From JAFIEN01 sp051859505 (GTDB lineage: Bacteria; Pseudomonadota; Alphaproteobacteria; Rhodobacterales; Rhodobacteraceae), in NCBI GenBank assembly GCA_051859505.1, contig JBHYFN010000044.1, positions 1 to 29,667 of the forward strand: 29,667 nt of DNA, read 5' to 3'. The stretch's first letter is position 1. Every line of letters begins with the position of its first letter. The notes beneath the pieces are model-generated. The model was not told where the DNA came from, did not search any database, and worked only from the letters and a program-made list of their open reading frames with translations. Both the position numbers and the translations under genes were made by a program. Positions 17,092 to 28,449 of this stretch are shown here, in pieces.

Positions 17092-17120
17092 AACATATGG
17101 GCAACCCGAAAACGGGTCAA
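17092..17120 (-). promoter_or_regulatory. Probable nrdJ promoter
   Basis: On the minus strand TTGACC (-35) and TATGTT (-10) are separated by 17 bases, predicting a start of transcription near 17085, about 32 bases before the nrdJ ATG. Good consensus match for a housekeeping promoter; not tested. Confidence 0.5.
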
Positions 17121-17143
17121 CAAGATGTAGCGGTCAGGACGGG

Positions 17144-17171
17144 TTGAACTCGGGCCGCCCTCGCCTAGGAT
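17144..17171 (+). promoter_or_regulatory. Possible promoter of the DUF1489 gene
   Basis: TTGAAC and TAGGAT spaced by 16 bases on the plus strand. Predicted transcription start near 17178, too close for a normal leader at ATG 17182 but adequate for ATG 17194. Divergent from the nrdJ promoter. Confidence 0.3.
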
Positions 17172-17193
17172 AGGGCGAAGCATGGGGGTGCGG

Positions 17194-17625
17194 ATGACCG
17201 GGACAATTCACCTGATCAAGCTGTCGGTGGGAACCGAGGATGTCGCCGATCTGGCCGATTGGCACAGCGATCCGCGCAGCCAGGGGCCGGACGGCCTGCC
17301 GCGCCATGTCACGCGGATGTGGCCCAAACGCGAGGCCGAGGTGCTGAACGGCGGGTCGATCTACTGGATCATCAAGGGGGTGGTGCTGTGCCGGCAACGC
17401 ATCCTGCGGCTGGACGAGGTCAGGGGCGGGGACGGCATCGCCCGCTGTGCCATCGTGCTGGACCCGGAACTGGTGCGGGTGGAACCCGCCTTGAAGCGGC
17501 CGTTCCAGGGCTGGCGCTACCTGCAGCCAGGCGACGCGCCCCGCGATCTGGCGCGTGCGCGCAAGGGAGAGACGGCGCTGCCGCCGCAGCTCTCCGCCGC
17601 GCTGGCCGAAATCGGAGTGCGCTGA
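17194..17625 (+). CDS. DUF1489 family protein
   Basis: 143 residues from ATG 17194 (IHLIKLSVGTEDVADLADW at the start, then PRHVTRMWPKR, GGSIYWIIKGVVLCRQRIL and FQGWRYL). This pattern matches the DUF1489 family, small cytosolic proteins found in alphaproteobacteria with no established role. ATG 17182 (four residues longer) is possible; 17194 was preferred because GGGGG lies just before it and family members begin near this point. Monocistronic, convergent with hisG across a double hairpin. No membrane or signal segment. Confidence 0.8.
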   Translation: MTGTIHLIKLSVGTEDVADLADWHSDPRSQGPDGLPRHVTRMWPKREAEVLNGGSIYWIIKGVVLCRQRILRLDEVRGGDGIARCAIVLDPELVRVEPALKRPFQGWRYLQPGDAPRDLARARKGETALPPQLSAALAEIGVR

Positions 17626-17636
17626 AGGCCGAGCAT

Positions 17637-17683
17637 CGCTGAATATGCACATATTCAGCGGCGGAAAATGAACATTTTCCGCC
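17637..17683. terminator. Double hairpin between convergent DUF1489 gene and hisG
   Basis: CGCTGAATAT-GCAC-ATATTCAGCG (17637-17660) and GGCGGAAAAT-GAAC-ATTTTCCGCC (17660-17683): two perfect 10-bp stems with 4-base loops sharing one base. The second ends at the base before the hisG stop codon. Same layout as 14724-14770 with different sequence. Confidence 0.7.
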
Positions 17684-18376
17684 CTACAGCCGCAACCGCG
17701 CCTCCAGCCGTCGCAGCGCGGCGCGATCCTCATCCGTCCAGACCGCCACGCGCGACTTGAAAAGCGTCGCCTGGCTGGAATGTACCAGCCCGTCGGGCAG
17801 CACCTTCAACCCGTTCGCGCGCAATGTCTCGCCCGTCGAGGTGATGTCGGCGATGGCCTCGGCGGTTTCATGCTTCACCGTCGCCTCGGTCGCGCCCTGG
17901 CTGTCGACCAGCTGATAATCCGCCACGCCATGCGATTGCAGGAAATCCCGCACCAGCCTGTGATACTTGGTGGCGATCCGCAGGCGAAAGCCGTGCCGCC
18001 GCCGGAAGGCCGCGCAGACCGCGTCCAGATCGTCGAGGCTGTCCACATCGACCCAGCCCTGCGGCACCGCGATCACCAGATCCGCCCCGCCAAATCCAAG
18101 CGGGGCCAGTTCGACGATCCGCCGGTCCCAGTTCGGCACCTTCTCGCGCACAACATCCGACCCCGTCACCCCCAGATGGATGCGCCCCAGCGACAGGTCG
18201 CGCGGGATCTCTCCGGCCGAGAGCAGGACCAGCTCCACCCCCTCGATCCCCTCGACCACCGCCGCATAGTCGCGCTCGGACCCGGCCCTTCGCAGGGTGA
18301 TGCCGCGCGCGGCGAACCAGTCGAAGGTCTTGTCCATCAGCCGCCCCTTGGACGGCACGCCCAGGCGCAGGGTCAT
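17684..18376 (-). CDS. hisG: ATP phosphoribosyltransferase, short form
   Basis: First step of histidine biosynthesis: ATP plus PRPP to phosphoribosyl-ATP. At 230 residues it is the short catalytic subunit without the C-terminal regulatory domain and therefore needs HisZ. Features: LGVPSKGRLMDKT at the N-terminus, GVTGSDVV, and the PRPP-binding stretch AIADITSTGETLRANGL. The start ATG overlaps the hisZ stop by four bases (ATGA), and hisZ overlaps hisS, so the HisG/HisZ pair is co-translated. Convergent with the DUF1489 gene. Confidence 0.95.
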   Translation of the reverse strand: MTLRLGVPSKGRLMDKTFDWFAARGITLRRAGSERDYAAVVEGIEGVELVLLSAGEIPRDLSLGRIHLGVTGSDVVREKVPNWDRRIVELAPLGFGGADLVIAVPQGWVDVDSLDDLDAVCAAFRRRHGFRLRIATKYHRLVRDFLQSHGVADYQLVDSQGATEATVKHETAEAIADITSTGETLRANGLKVLPDGLVHSSQATLFKSRVAVWTDEDRAALRRLEARLRL

Positions 18377-19470
18377 GCCCGTCCCTCCCGCAGCGCCACG
18401 ACAAGTTCGGGCCGGATCACGCCGCCCACGGCCGGCACCGCCCGCCCCTGACCCAGGATCGTGGTCAGCGCATCATAGCGCCCGCCCGTGGCCACGGGCG
18501 GCAGGCCCGCTCGCCCCTCGGCCTGAAAGCCGAAGACGAAGCCGTCGTAATATTCCAGCGCGGTGCGCCCGAAGCTGCCCTCGAACTCCAGGTGATCCAC
18601 ATCGACGCCCCGGTCCGCCAGCGCCCCCGCGCGATCCGACAGCCGCTGCACCGCCGCGCCGATGGCGGGCAGGTCGACCGCGATGTCGCGCAGCTCCGAG
18701 ATCACATGCGGCAGCGTCTCGCGCAGCGACAGGATCGCGTCGATCAGCGCCAGCTCCTCAGCCGAGATCGGCGGCGCCTCGGCATCGGCGCGGACCGTGC
18801 CGATCCGTTCGGCCACTTCGGCCCGCGACCGCAGGCCGATATCCGGCCCGGCCCCGGCAAAGGGATCGGCCTTGGCCAGAAGCGCCGCGCGCGAGGCGGC
18901 CATCGGCACCCGCCCCCCGAACCGGTCAAGCAGCGCGCGAAACCGGCGCGGCCGCCAGATATGGCGCGAGAGCGCGGTCTTGCGCGCCTCTGAGGTGCGC
19001 AGGCCCCGAACCGCGGCCATCAGGATGCCGATATCACCCGTGGCCGCCCGCACCGGCAGATCGCCCAGGCCCTTCGCGATCATCGCAAAGACCTCGGCAT
19101 CGGCGCGGGCCGGGTCGGCGCCGTCAAAGACCTCGAACCCCACCTGCAGGAATTCGTTTGGCCGTTTCTCGTCCAGTTCCTGCCGACGGAAGACCTCGCC
19201 CGCATAGGTATAGCGGGCGGGATCGGCGCCGCTGTCCATATGCATCTGCACGACCGGCACCGTGAAATCGGGGCGCAGCATCATCTCGCCGCGCAGCGGA
19301 TCGCCTGTGACATAGGCACGCGCGCGGATATCCTCGCCATAGAGGTCCAGCAGGATATCGGCCGGTTGCAGGATCGCGGCCTCGACCGGCGTCGCGCCCG
19401 CCTCGGCGAAAAGCGCGGTCAGCCGGGCGGCCTCGGCCCGGGCGGCAGCCTTTGCGGCGCTGTCGATCAC
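18373..19470 (-). CDS. hisZ: ATP phosphoribosyltransferase regulatory subunit
   Basis: 365 residues from GTG 19470, which overlaps the hisS stop (GTGA). It is a histidyl-tRNA-synthetase paralogue without aminoacylation, forming a hetero-octamer with short HisG and carrying feedback control by histidine. The class II core is recognisable (PADILLDLYGED, LRPDFTVPVVQMH, YTYAGEVFRRQ, FLQVGFEVF), and the C-terminal part has PPVATGGRYDAL. The frame runs open upstream inside hisS; GTG 19470 was chosen for the tight overlap and family length. Placement between hisS and short hisG supports HisZ rather than a second synthetase. Confidence 0.92.
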   Translation of the reverse strand: MIDSAAKAAARAEAARLTALFAEAGATPVEAAILQPADILLDLYGEDIRARAYVTGDPLRGEMMLRPDFTVPVVQMHMDSGADPARYTYAGEVFRRQELDEKRPNEFLQVGFEVFDGADPARADAEVFAMIAKGLGDLPVRAATGDIGILMAAVRGLRTSEARKTALSRHIWRPRRFRALLDRFGGRVPMAASRAALLAKADPFAGAGPDIGLRSRAEVAERIGTVRADAEAPPISAEELALIDAILSLRETLPHVISELRDIAVDLPAIGAAVQRLSDRAGALADRGVDVDHLEFEGSFGRTALEYYDGFVFGFQAEGRAGLPPVATGGRYDALTTILGQGRAVPAVGGVIRPELVVALREGRA

Positions 19471-21014
19471 CTGTCTTCGCCTTCGCCCAGCCCGTGTTCG
19501 GCCAGCCCGTGTTCGGCCAGACCGTGTTCGGCCAGGATGGCGCGGACGCGTGCGACCATCTCGGCGCGCGGCACCTCGTACTGGCTGGGACGATCCTTCC
19601 ATTCCTCGAGGCTGGCGTTCGCCGCGATCTCTGCCCCAAGGATCAGGTCCTTGATCTGCACCACATTGCGGGCCTTTTCTTCGGCTCCTTCGATGATCGC
19701 GACCGGAGAGGCGCGCTTGTCGGCGTATTTCAACTGGTTGCCAAAGTTCTTCGGGTTGCCGAGGTACAGCTCGGCCCGGATCCCCACTTGGCGAAGCTCG
19801 CCCACCAGCCCCATGTAATCGGCCATCCGGTCGCGGTCCATGACCGTCACCACGACCGGCCCCGCCCCCTCGGCCCCGGTGACGCGGCCCTTGGCGCGGA
19901 GTGCTGCCAGCAGCCGGTCCACCCCGATCGAAACGCCGGTCGCGGGCACCTTCTGCCCGGTGAAGCGTTCGACCAGATCATCATAGCGCCCGCCCCCGGC
20001 GACCGAGCCGAAGCGCTGCGGGCGGCCCTTGTCGTCGGTGATCTCGAAGGTCAGTTCGGCCTCGAAGACGGGGCCGGTGTAGTAGCCGAGGCCTCGGACG
20101 ACCGAGGGGTCGATGAGGATGCGGTCGGGGCCGTAGCCTTGGGCGGCAAGCAGGTCGCTGATTTGCTCAAGTTCGCCGACACCGTCCTGCCCAAGCGCCG
20201 AAGTCCCGACCAGTTCGCGCAGCCGCGCTACGGTTTCCGCCCCCGTTTCACGGCCCGCCCCGACGAAGCCCAGCACCACCTCGGCCTGGCTCTCCGACAG
20301 CCCCGCCCCCTTGGTGAAATCCCCGCTATCGTCCTTGCGCCCCGCGCCCAACAGCGCGCGCACGCCCTCCGGCCCCAGCCGGTCCAGCTTGTCGATGGCG
20401 CGCAGCACGATGCCGCGCTCGGCCGCGAACCTCTCGGGGTCTGCGGGGTCGAGGACGCCCGCCACCTCCATCACGCCATTCAGCACCTTGCGGTTGTTAA
20501 CCCGCACCACGTAATCCCCGCGCGGGATGCCCACCTCTTCCAGCGTGTCGGCCAGCATGGCGCAGATCTCGGCGTCCGCAGCCACGCTCGCGGCCCCCAC
20601 CGTATCGGCATCGCATTGATAGAACTGCCGGAACCGCCCCGGGCCGGGTTTCTCGTTGCGCCAGACCGGGCCCATCGCATAGCGGCGGTAGGGGGTGGGC
20701 AGGTCGTTGCGGCTCTGCGCGTAGAAGCGGGCCAAGGGCGCGGTCAGGTCATAGCGCAGCGCCAGCCAGTCCTTGTCTTCGTCTTGCCAGGCGAAGACGC
20801 CCTCGTTGGGGCGGTCGACATCGGGCAGGAACTTGCCCAGCGCCTCGACCGTCTCGACCGCGCTCGTCTCGAGCGCGTCGAACCCGTAGCGGTGATAGAC
20901 GCGGGCGATCCGGGCCAGCATCGCGGCGCGGTCGGTGACCTCGGCCCCGCGATAGTCGCGAAAGCCCTTGGGCGTTTCGGCCCGGGGGCGGCGGGGGGGT
21001 TTGTCCTTGGCCAT
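19467..21014 (-). CDS. hisS: Histidyl-tRNA synthetase
   Basis: Charges tRNA-His. 515 residues from ATG 21014 (GTAGGATC upstream). Class II motifs: LRYDLTAPLARF (motif 2 region), GPVWRNEKPGPGRFRQFYQCDAD, histidine motifs VVRGLGYYTG and AGGGRYDDLVERF, and TGVSIGVDRL (motif 3). An anticodon-binding domain forms the C-terminus. The open frame extends to 21125, but homologues start at MAKDKPPRRPRAETPKGFRDY. The last residues are a repeated AEHGL tail from a 15-base tandem repeat. First gene of hisS-hisZ-hisG. Confidence 0.96.
   Translation of the reverse strand: MAKDKPPRRPRAETPKGFRDYRGAEVTDRAAMLARIARVYHRYGFDALETSAVETVEALGKFLPDVDRPNEGVFAWQDEDKDWLALRYDLTAPLARFYAQSRNDLPTPYRRYAMGPVWRNEKPGPGRFRQFYQCDADTVGAASVAADAEICAMLADTLEEVGIPRGDYVVRVNNRKVLNGVMEVAGVLDPADPERFAAERGIVLRAIDKLDRLGPEGVRALLGAGRKDDSGDFTKGAGLSESQAEVVLGFVGAGRETGAETVARLRELVGTSALGQDGVGELEQISDLLAAQGYGPDRILIDPSVVRGLGYYTGPVFEAELTFEITDDKGRPQRFGSVAGGGRYDDLVERFTGQKVPATGVSIGVDRLLAALRAKGRVTGAEGAGPVVVTVMDRDRMADYMGLVGELRQVGIRAELYLGNPKNFGNQLKYADKRASPVAIIEGAEEKARNVVQIKDLILGAEIAANASLEEWKDRPSQYEVPRAEMVARVRAILAEHGLAEHGLAEHGLGEGEDR
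19484..19528. repeat. 15-bp tandem repeat x3 at the hisS 3' end
   Basis: Three 15-base units (CGGCCAGCCCGTGTT and close variants) at 19484, 19499 and 19514, with a partial fourth. They encode about three AEHGL repeats at the HisRS C-terminus, just before the stop that overlaps hisZ. A frame-preserving minisatellite whose copy number could vary between strains. Confidence 0.85.
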
Positions 21015-21123
21015 GTCTTGGATCCTACCCTGAGGCGTCGGGCGTGGCTTTATCGCGCGCGCAGCCGGACGGCAACCGGGGGCGGGGCTTGCCTTTGCCA
21101 CCGGGCCGGGGTTTGTGGGGAGC

Positions 21124-21333
21124 ATGGACCAGGATCCGCATCTGACCCGGCTGGAAGAACAGATCGCCCATCTGACCCGGATGGTCGAGGATCTTTCGGA
21201 CGTGGTGGCCCGTCAGGAAGGCGAACTCGCGCGGCTGCAGCGTCAGGCGGCGCTGCTGGTCGAGCGCGAGCTTGCCCGGGCCGAGGCGGAGGGAGAGGCT
21301 GCCGATCCGAACCAGCGGCCGCCGCATTGGTAG
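21124..21333 (+). CDS. slyX: SlyX-like small coiled-coil protein
   Basis: 69 residues from ATG 21124 (GGGGA just upstream; GTG 21115 would add three residues). Almost wholly helical heptad pattern (LTRLEEQIAHLTRMVEDLSDVV, ARQEGELARLQRQ) and the C-terminal PPHW resembling the PPHY ending of SlyX proteins. Role unknown; SlyX is named from its position near slyD in enterobacteria. Divergent from hisS and convergent with the lipoprotein gene. Confidence 0.78.
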   Translation: MDQDPHLTRLEEQIAHLTRMVEDLSDVVARQEGELARLQRQAALLVERELARAEAEGEAADPNQRPPHW

Positions 21334-21424
21334 GGCGGACCCTGCGCAGTTTCCGCCGCGGAAGTTGCGCCAGCCGCATTGGTCGGGCGCAAAGTGCGCC
21401 GTTCCCGCCGCGGAATTTGCGCAA
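21321..21424. repeat. 52-bp tandem duplication including the slyX 3' end
   Basis: 21321-21372 and 21373-21424 align over 52 bases with roughly ten mismatches, both starting GCCGCATTGGT(A/C)GGGCG and sharing CCGCCGCGGAA. The first copy holds the last slyX codons and stop; the second is non-coding. Confidence 0.7.
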
Positions 21425-21432
21425 ATTCCGCG
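21409..21432. terminator. 24-bp palindrome after slyX
   Basis: CGCGGAATTT-GCGC-AAATTCCGCG, a perfect 10-bp stem with a 4-base loop, between convergent slyX and the lipoprotein gene. A smaller hairpin GGCGCA-AAG-TGCGCC lies at 21386-21400. Same hairpin class as at 3765, 14724 and 17637. Confidence 0.6.
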
Positions 21433-21448
21433 CCCCCTCGGCCGCGAC

Positions 21449-22276
21449 TCAGCGCCCTTTGAAATCCTTGGCCACCACCGCGCCGTCGTGGATCAGGATC
21501 TCGGCCCAGACAGGCGAGGATCCGAAGCGTTCATAGACCGTCACGAAGAAGGTCGTCGCCTGCAGCGCCTCGATCCGCTCACCACAAGGCTGGCCGGACG
21601 GAACACGACAGATACGGGCCTTGATCTCTTCATAGGCGGTATCGGTCTGCGTGAAGGCGATCCTTGCATTATGCGATTGATATCGCACCATCTCATGCGT
21701 TGCCACATCCCCGAACAGCGCCATCGCGGCCGAAAACTGCCGCAGGCAGCCGTCGGGAAAGCCGCCGATGTAATGGGTGCGAAAGCCGGTCGAGGCGGGA
21801 TTGCTGTCGTAAAGCACGAAACTGCCCATCTGCGCGACGGGTGACGCCCCGCTCGCCGCGGGCGTGACACCGCAGAGGCTGGCAATCTCGCCGAACGGCA
21901 GGCTCTGGCCCGGTGCGATCTGGACGGCATCCGGCCCGTCGGATTGCGGCCCTTCCGACCGTGGGCCAGCCGCCGCCGGGGTGGCGCCCGAACCGGGCGG
22001 GCCGAACAGCGACCACAACCCGCCGCCGCCGGTGCCTGCGGGGGCGGCAGAGGCAGGCTGGGCCGGGGCCGCCTCATCCGCGCCCTCGCCATCGCGCGCC
22101 TCGGCCAGAAGCGCCGGCAGGATCGGGGCATCCTCGGCCAGATCGCCTGCACCGGCTGCGATCCGCGCGGCCTCGGCGGCATCAATCTCCACCTCGGACA
22201 GCCGGTCGAGCTGGTCCAGCGGATCACCGCAGGCCGCCAGCAATACCAGCGCCGCGACCCCGATCAGAGTGCGCAT
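21449..22276 (-). CDS. Conserved lipoprotein of unknown function
   Basis: 275 residues from ATG 22276, which has GGAGG five bases upstream. A lipoprotein signal (RTLIGVAALVLLAAC, lipobox LAAC, lipidated C16) predicts membrane anchoring. An Ala/Pro/Gly-rich, low-complexity segment at about 60-125 is followed by a compact conserved-looking domain (GSFVLYDSNPASTGFRTHYI, DGCLRQFSAAMALFGD, TTFFVTVYERFGSSPVWAEIL) with several cysteines that could pair. I do not recognise a function. Lies 104 bases after dnaE on the same strand and may be co-transcribed. A longer reading (ATG 22300) would add eight residues. Confidence 0.75.
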   Translation of the reverse strand: MRTLIGVAALVLLAACGDPLDQLDRLSEVEIDAAEAARIAAGAGDLAEDAPILPALLAEARDGEGADEAAPAQPASAAPAGTGGGGLWSLFGPPGSGATPAAAGPRSEGPQSDGPDAVQIAPGQSLPFGEIASLCGVTPAASGASPVAQMGSFVLYDSNPASTGFRTHYIGGFPDGCLRQFSAAMALFGDVATHEMVRYQSHNARIAFTQTDTAYEEIKARICRVPSGQPCGERIEALQATTFFVTVYERFGSSPVWAEILIHDGAVVAKDFKGR

Positions 22277-22380
22277 ATGTCCTCCGGCCCTGCCCGTCAT
22301 GCGCCGGACCCTAGCCAAAGCGCCCCCCGCCGTCCACGCATCCGCAGCCCCGCTCGCGGAAACCCGCCGAGGGGGCAGGC

Positions 22381-25881
<3,501 letters not shown>

Positions 25882-25987
25882 GGGGGCGAGACTAGACCGG
25901 CCCTCGCGCCCCGCCAAGACGCAGGTGTTCCGCGCCGGGCAGATACAGCATCTTGACCTCGTCACCCGCTCGTGCGGTGGTTGGGGC

Positions 25988-26929
25988 ATGCGCTTTTTCG
26001 GTCCCGCCGTCCTCGCCCTTGTCCTTGCTGCATCCACGGCCACGGCCCTGCCGGTGTCGCGCTGCATCAATCTGGGCAACACGCTTGACGCGCCGACGGA
26101 AGGGGCCTGGGGGCCGCCGCTGACGCGCTCGGAAGTGGCGTGGATCGCGGCTGCGGGGTTCGATGCGGTGCGCCTTCCCGTCCGGTTCAACCGGCGCTGG
26201 GACGGCGCCATCGACCCGGCCCTTCTGGCGCGCGCCGACGAGGTCATCGGCTGGGCGCGGGAGGAAGGGCTGACGATCATCCTCGACCTGCACCATTTCG
26301 AAGCGCTGATGACCGATCCCGTCGGACAGGGCCCGGTGTTCCTCGCGATCTGGGAGGAGCTCGCGCGCCATTACGCAGGCGCCCCGGACGACCTGATCTT
26401 TGAATTGCTGAACGAAGCCACCGGCATGTTGACCAACCCCCGGCTGGAAGTGCTGTTCGCCGAGGCCATCGCCACGATCCGGCAGCATCACCCCGACCGA
26501 TGGATCATCGCCGGCGGCGAGAACTGGAACAGCGCCTCGGCCATGTTCACCCTCGGCCTGCCCGAAGATGCGCGGGTCGCGCTGACCTTTCACCACTACG
26601 AACCCTATCCCTTCACCCATCAGCTGGCCCCCTGGACGGGTGAGAGCCTGCCCGCCCGCGGCTGGGGCACAGAGGAGGAGCGGGCCGATCTGGCCCGGCG
26701 CTTCCGCAGGGCCGCAGAGGTTGGCCGGCCGGTGCTTCTGGGCGAGTTCGGCGTCTACGGAGAGACGGAGTTGCAACACCGCCTTGCCTGGTCCGAGGCG
26801 GTGCGGCGCGAGGCCGAGGCCAATGGCTTTGGCTGGTGCATCTGGGCGCTGGATGCCGGTTTTCCGGTCAGGGATCGCGCAACCGGCGACTGGATCGACG
26901 GTTTCGAGGCCGCGTTGATGGCGCCCTGA
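25988..26929 (+). CDS. Secreted glycoside hydrolase family 5 (endoglucanase-like)
   Basis: 313 residues from ATG 25988. Signal peptide FFGPAVLALVLAASTATA (about 1-20), so exported. Single GH5 TIM-barrel domain: SRCINLGNTLDAP near the start, FDAVRLPVRF, LDLHHFEAL, acid/base E143 in LLNEATG, HHYEPYPFTHQ and nucleophile E253 in LLGEFGVYG. No carbohydrate-binding module. Substrate not readable: cellulose, beta-glucan or mannan are all possible, and it may act on the cell's own exopolysaccharide. Open frame upstream to 25682 is antisense to dnaE and not coding. Stands alone between dnaE and xdhA. Confidence 0.9.
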   Translation: MRFFGPAVLALVLAASTATALPVSRCINLGNTLDAPTEGAWGPPLTRSEVAWIAAAGFDAVRLPVRFNRRWDGAIDPALLARADEVIGWAREEGLTIILDLHHFEALMTDPVGQGPVFLAIWEELARHYAGAPDDLIFELLNEATGMLTNPRLEVLFAEAIATIRQHHPDRWIIAGGENWNSASAMFTLGLPEDARVALTFHHYEPYPFTHQLAPWTGESLPARGWGTEEERADLARRFRRAAEVGRPVLLGEFGVYGETELQHRLAWSEAVRREAEANGFGWCIWALDAGFPVRDRATGDWIDGFEAALMAP

Positions 26930-26939
26930 GCCTTGAGGC

Positions 26940-26968
26940 TTGCCAAGCGCCCGGTCTGGCGCATTATT
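26940..26968 (+). promoter_or_regulatory. Possible xdhA promoter
   Basis: TTGCCA and ATTATT (or CATTAT) separated by 16-17 bases, 100 bases before the xdhA ATG, in the 140-base gap after the GH5 gene. Weak -10. Confidence 0.25.
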
Positions 26969-27069
26969 CTGGCGAGAGGCTTTCCTTGTGAAAGACGGGC
27001 CGCGCGCTCTACGCCGCATCGACCGCGCATGATGCCCTTGGACCTTTGGGTAAGGCGGCAGGTTATCTC

Positions 27070-28449
27070 ATGGAGATCGGGTTTCGGCTGAACGGGCAGG
27101 ACGTGCAGGTCAGCGCGCCGCCGACGCGGACGCTGCTGGATTGGCTGCGCGAGGATCGGGGGCTGTGCGGCACGAAGGAGGGCTGCAACGAAGGCGATTG
27201 CGGGGCCTGCACGGTGATGGTGCGGGACGAAGGCGGCGCAAGGGCGCTGAACGCCTGCATCCTGTTCCTGCCACAGCTGCAGGGGAAAGAGGTCGTCACG
27301 GTCGAGGGGCTCGCGGGGCCGGAGGGGGCATTGCACCCGGTGCAGGCGGCGATGGTGGAGCATCATGGCAGCCAGTGTGGCTTCTGCACGCCGGGGTTTG
27401 TCGTGGCGATGGCGGTGGCGCATCTGAACGGGGCGCGGGATCATGCGGTGCAGCTGCAGGGGAACCTGTGTCGCTGCACGGGCTATGCGCCGATATTGCG
27501 GGCGGCGGACGCGGCGGCAAAGGCGGAAGTGCCGGTGTGGTTGCGTAGGGTGGGCGAAGCCCACGCGCCCGCCGAAGGGATCGAGGACCAGCGTGGGCTT
27601 CGCCCACCCTACCGGATAGAGGACCTTGCGGCGGAAATCCTCAGCCGGCCCGAGGCCACGCTGATCGCAGGGGCCACAGATGTGGGGCTTTGGGTCACCA
27701 AGGGGTTGCGCGATCTGCCCGAGCCGATCTTCCTGAACCGCTGTCCCGATCTGGCGCGGATCGACGTGACAGAGATCGAGATCCGCGCGGGCGCGATGGC
27801 GACGATGACTGATCTGCTGGAGGTGGTGGAAAAGACGCTGCCCTCCTATGCCGCGCTGATCCGGCGCTATGGGTCGGTGCAGGTCAGGAATGCGGCGACG
27901 CTGGGCGGCAATATCGCCAATGGCTCGCCCATCGGGGACAATGCGCCGGCGCTGATCGCGTTGGGGGCGCGGCTGCATCTGCGGCGGGGCGAGGTGCGGC
28001 GCGAGTTGGCGCTCGAGGACTTCTTCCTCGACTACGGCAAGCAGGACCGGCAGCCGGGGGAATTCGTCGAGGCGGTGAGTTTTCCCCGCCATGCGCCGGG
28101 GTTCCGGGTGTGGAAGATCTCGAAACGGTTTGATCAGGACATCTCCGCCCTCTGCGGGGCCTTCGATCTGACGATCGAGGAGGGGAACGTGAAAGCGGCG
28201 CGGATCGCCTTCGGCGGCATGGCCGGGGTGCCGAAGCGGGCGCTTGCGGTCGAGGCGGCGCTTCTGGGCCGGCCGTGGGATGCGGCCACGGTCGAAGCGG
28301 CCCTGCCCGCCTTCGCCTCGGATTTCGCGCCGCTGTCGGACATGCGCGCCTCGGCCGCCTATCGGCTGGAGGTGGCGGGGAACCTGCTTTGGCGGTATTT
28401 TCAGGAGATGCAGGGTGCGGCCACCAACGCGCGGGAGGTGCGGGCATGA
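27070..28449 (+). CDS. xdhA: Xanthine dehydrogenase small subunit (Fe-S/FAD)
   Basis: Carries electrons from the molybdenum centre to NAD+ in purine oxidation. 459 residues from ATG 27070. First [2Fe-2S] cluster C39, C44, C47, C63 (GCNEGDCGACTV); second C103, C106, C134, C136 (CGFCTPGF, NLCRCTGYAPI). FAD domain from about 198 (LIAGATDVGLWVTK, NAATLGGNIANGSPIGD), then a C-terminal domain. A TTG at 27046 is a longer alternative start. The linker between the Fe-S and FAD domains (about residues 159-181) is encoded by a perfect palindromic repeat. The stop overlaps xdhB by four bases (ATGA), so the pair is co-translated. Confidence 0.95.
   Translation: MEIGFRLNGQDVQVSAPPTRTLLDWLREDRGLCGTKEGCNEGDCGACTVMVRDEGGARALNACILFLPQLQGKEVVTVEGLAGPEGALHPVQAAMVEHHGSQCGFCTPGFVVAMAVAHLNGARDHAVQLQGNLCRCTGYAPILRAADAAAKAEVPVWLRRVGEAHAPAEGIEDQRGLRPPYRIEDLAAEILSRPEATLIAGATDVGLWVTKGLRDLPEPIFLNRCPDLARIDVTEIEIRAGAMATMTDLLEVVEKTLPSYAALIRRYGSVQVRNAATLGGNIANGSPIGDNAPALIALGARLHLRRGEVRRELALEDFFLDYGKQDRQPGEFVEAVSFPRHAPGFRVWKISKRFDQDISALCGAFDLTIEEGNVKAARIAFGGMAGVPKRALAVEAALLGRPWDAATVEAALPAFASDFAPLSDMRASAAYRLEVAGNLLWRYFQEMQGAATNAREVRA
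27545..27612. repeat. Palindromic repeat inside xdhA
   Basis: Two 22-base arms (27545-27566 and 27591-27612) are exact reverse complements, separated by 24 bases. Each arm also contains its own hairpin (GTGGGC-GAA-GCCCAC on the left). The TAGGGTGGGCGAAGCCCAC core is a repeat type I recall as common between genes in proteobacteria. Here it lies in frame in the XdhA linker. Confidence 0.85.

Noticed and set aside
17054..17120. Cobalamin riboswitch before nrdJ
   Set aside because: The predicted leader is only about 30 bases, too short, and no B12-box is seen.
18373..19470. A second histidyl-tRNA synthetase
   Set aside because: Shorter than HisRS and adjacent to short-form hisG; the pattern is that of HisZ.
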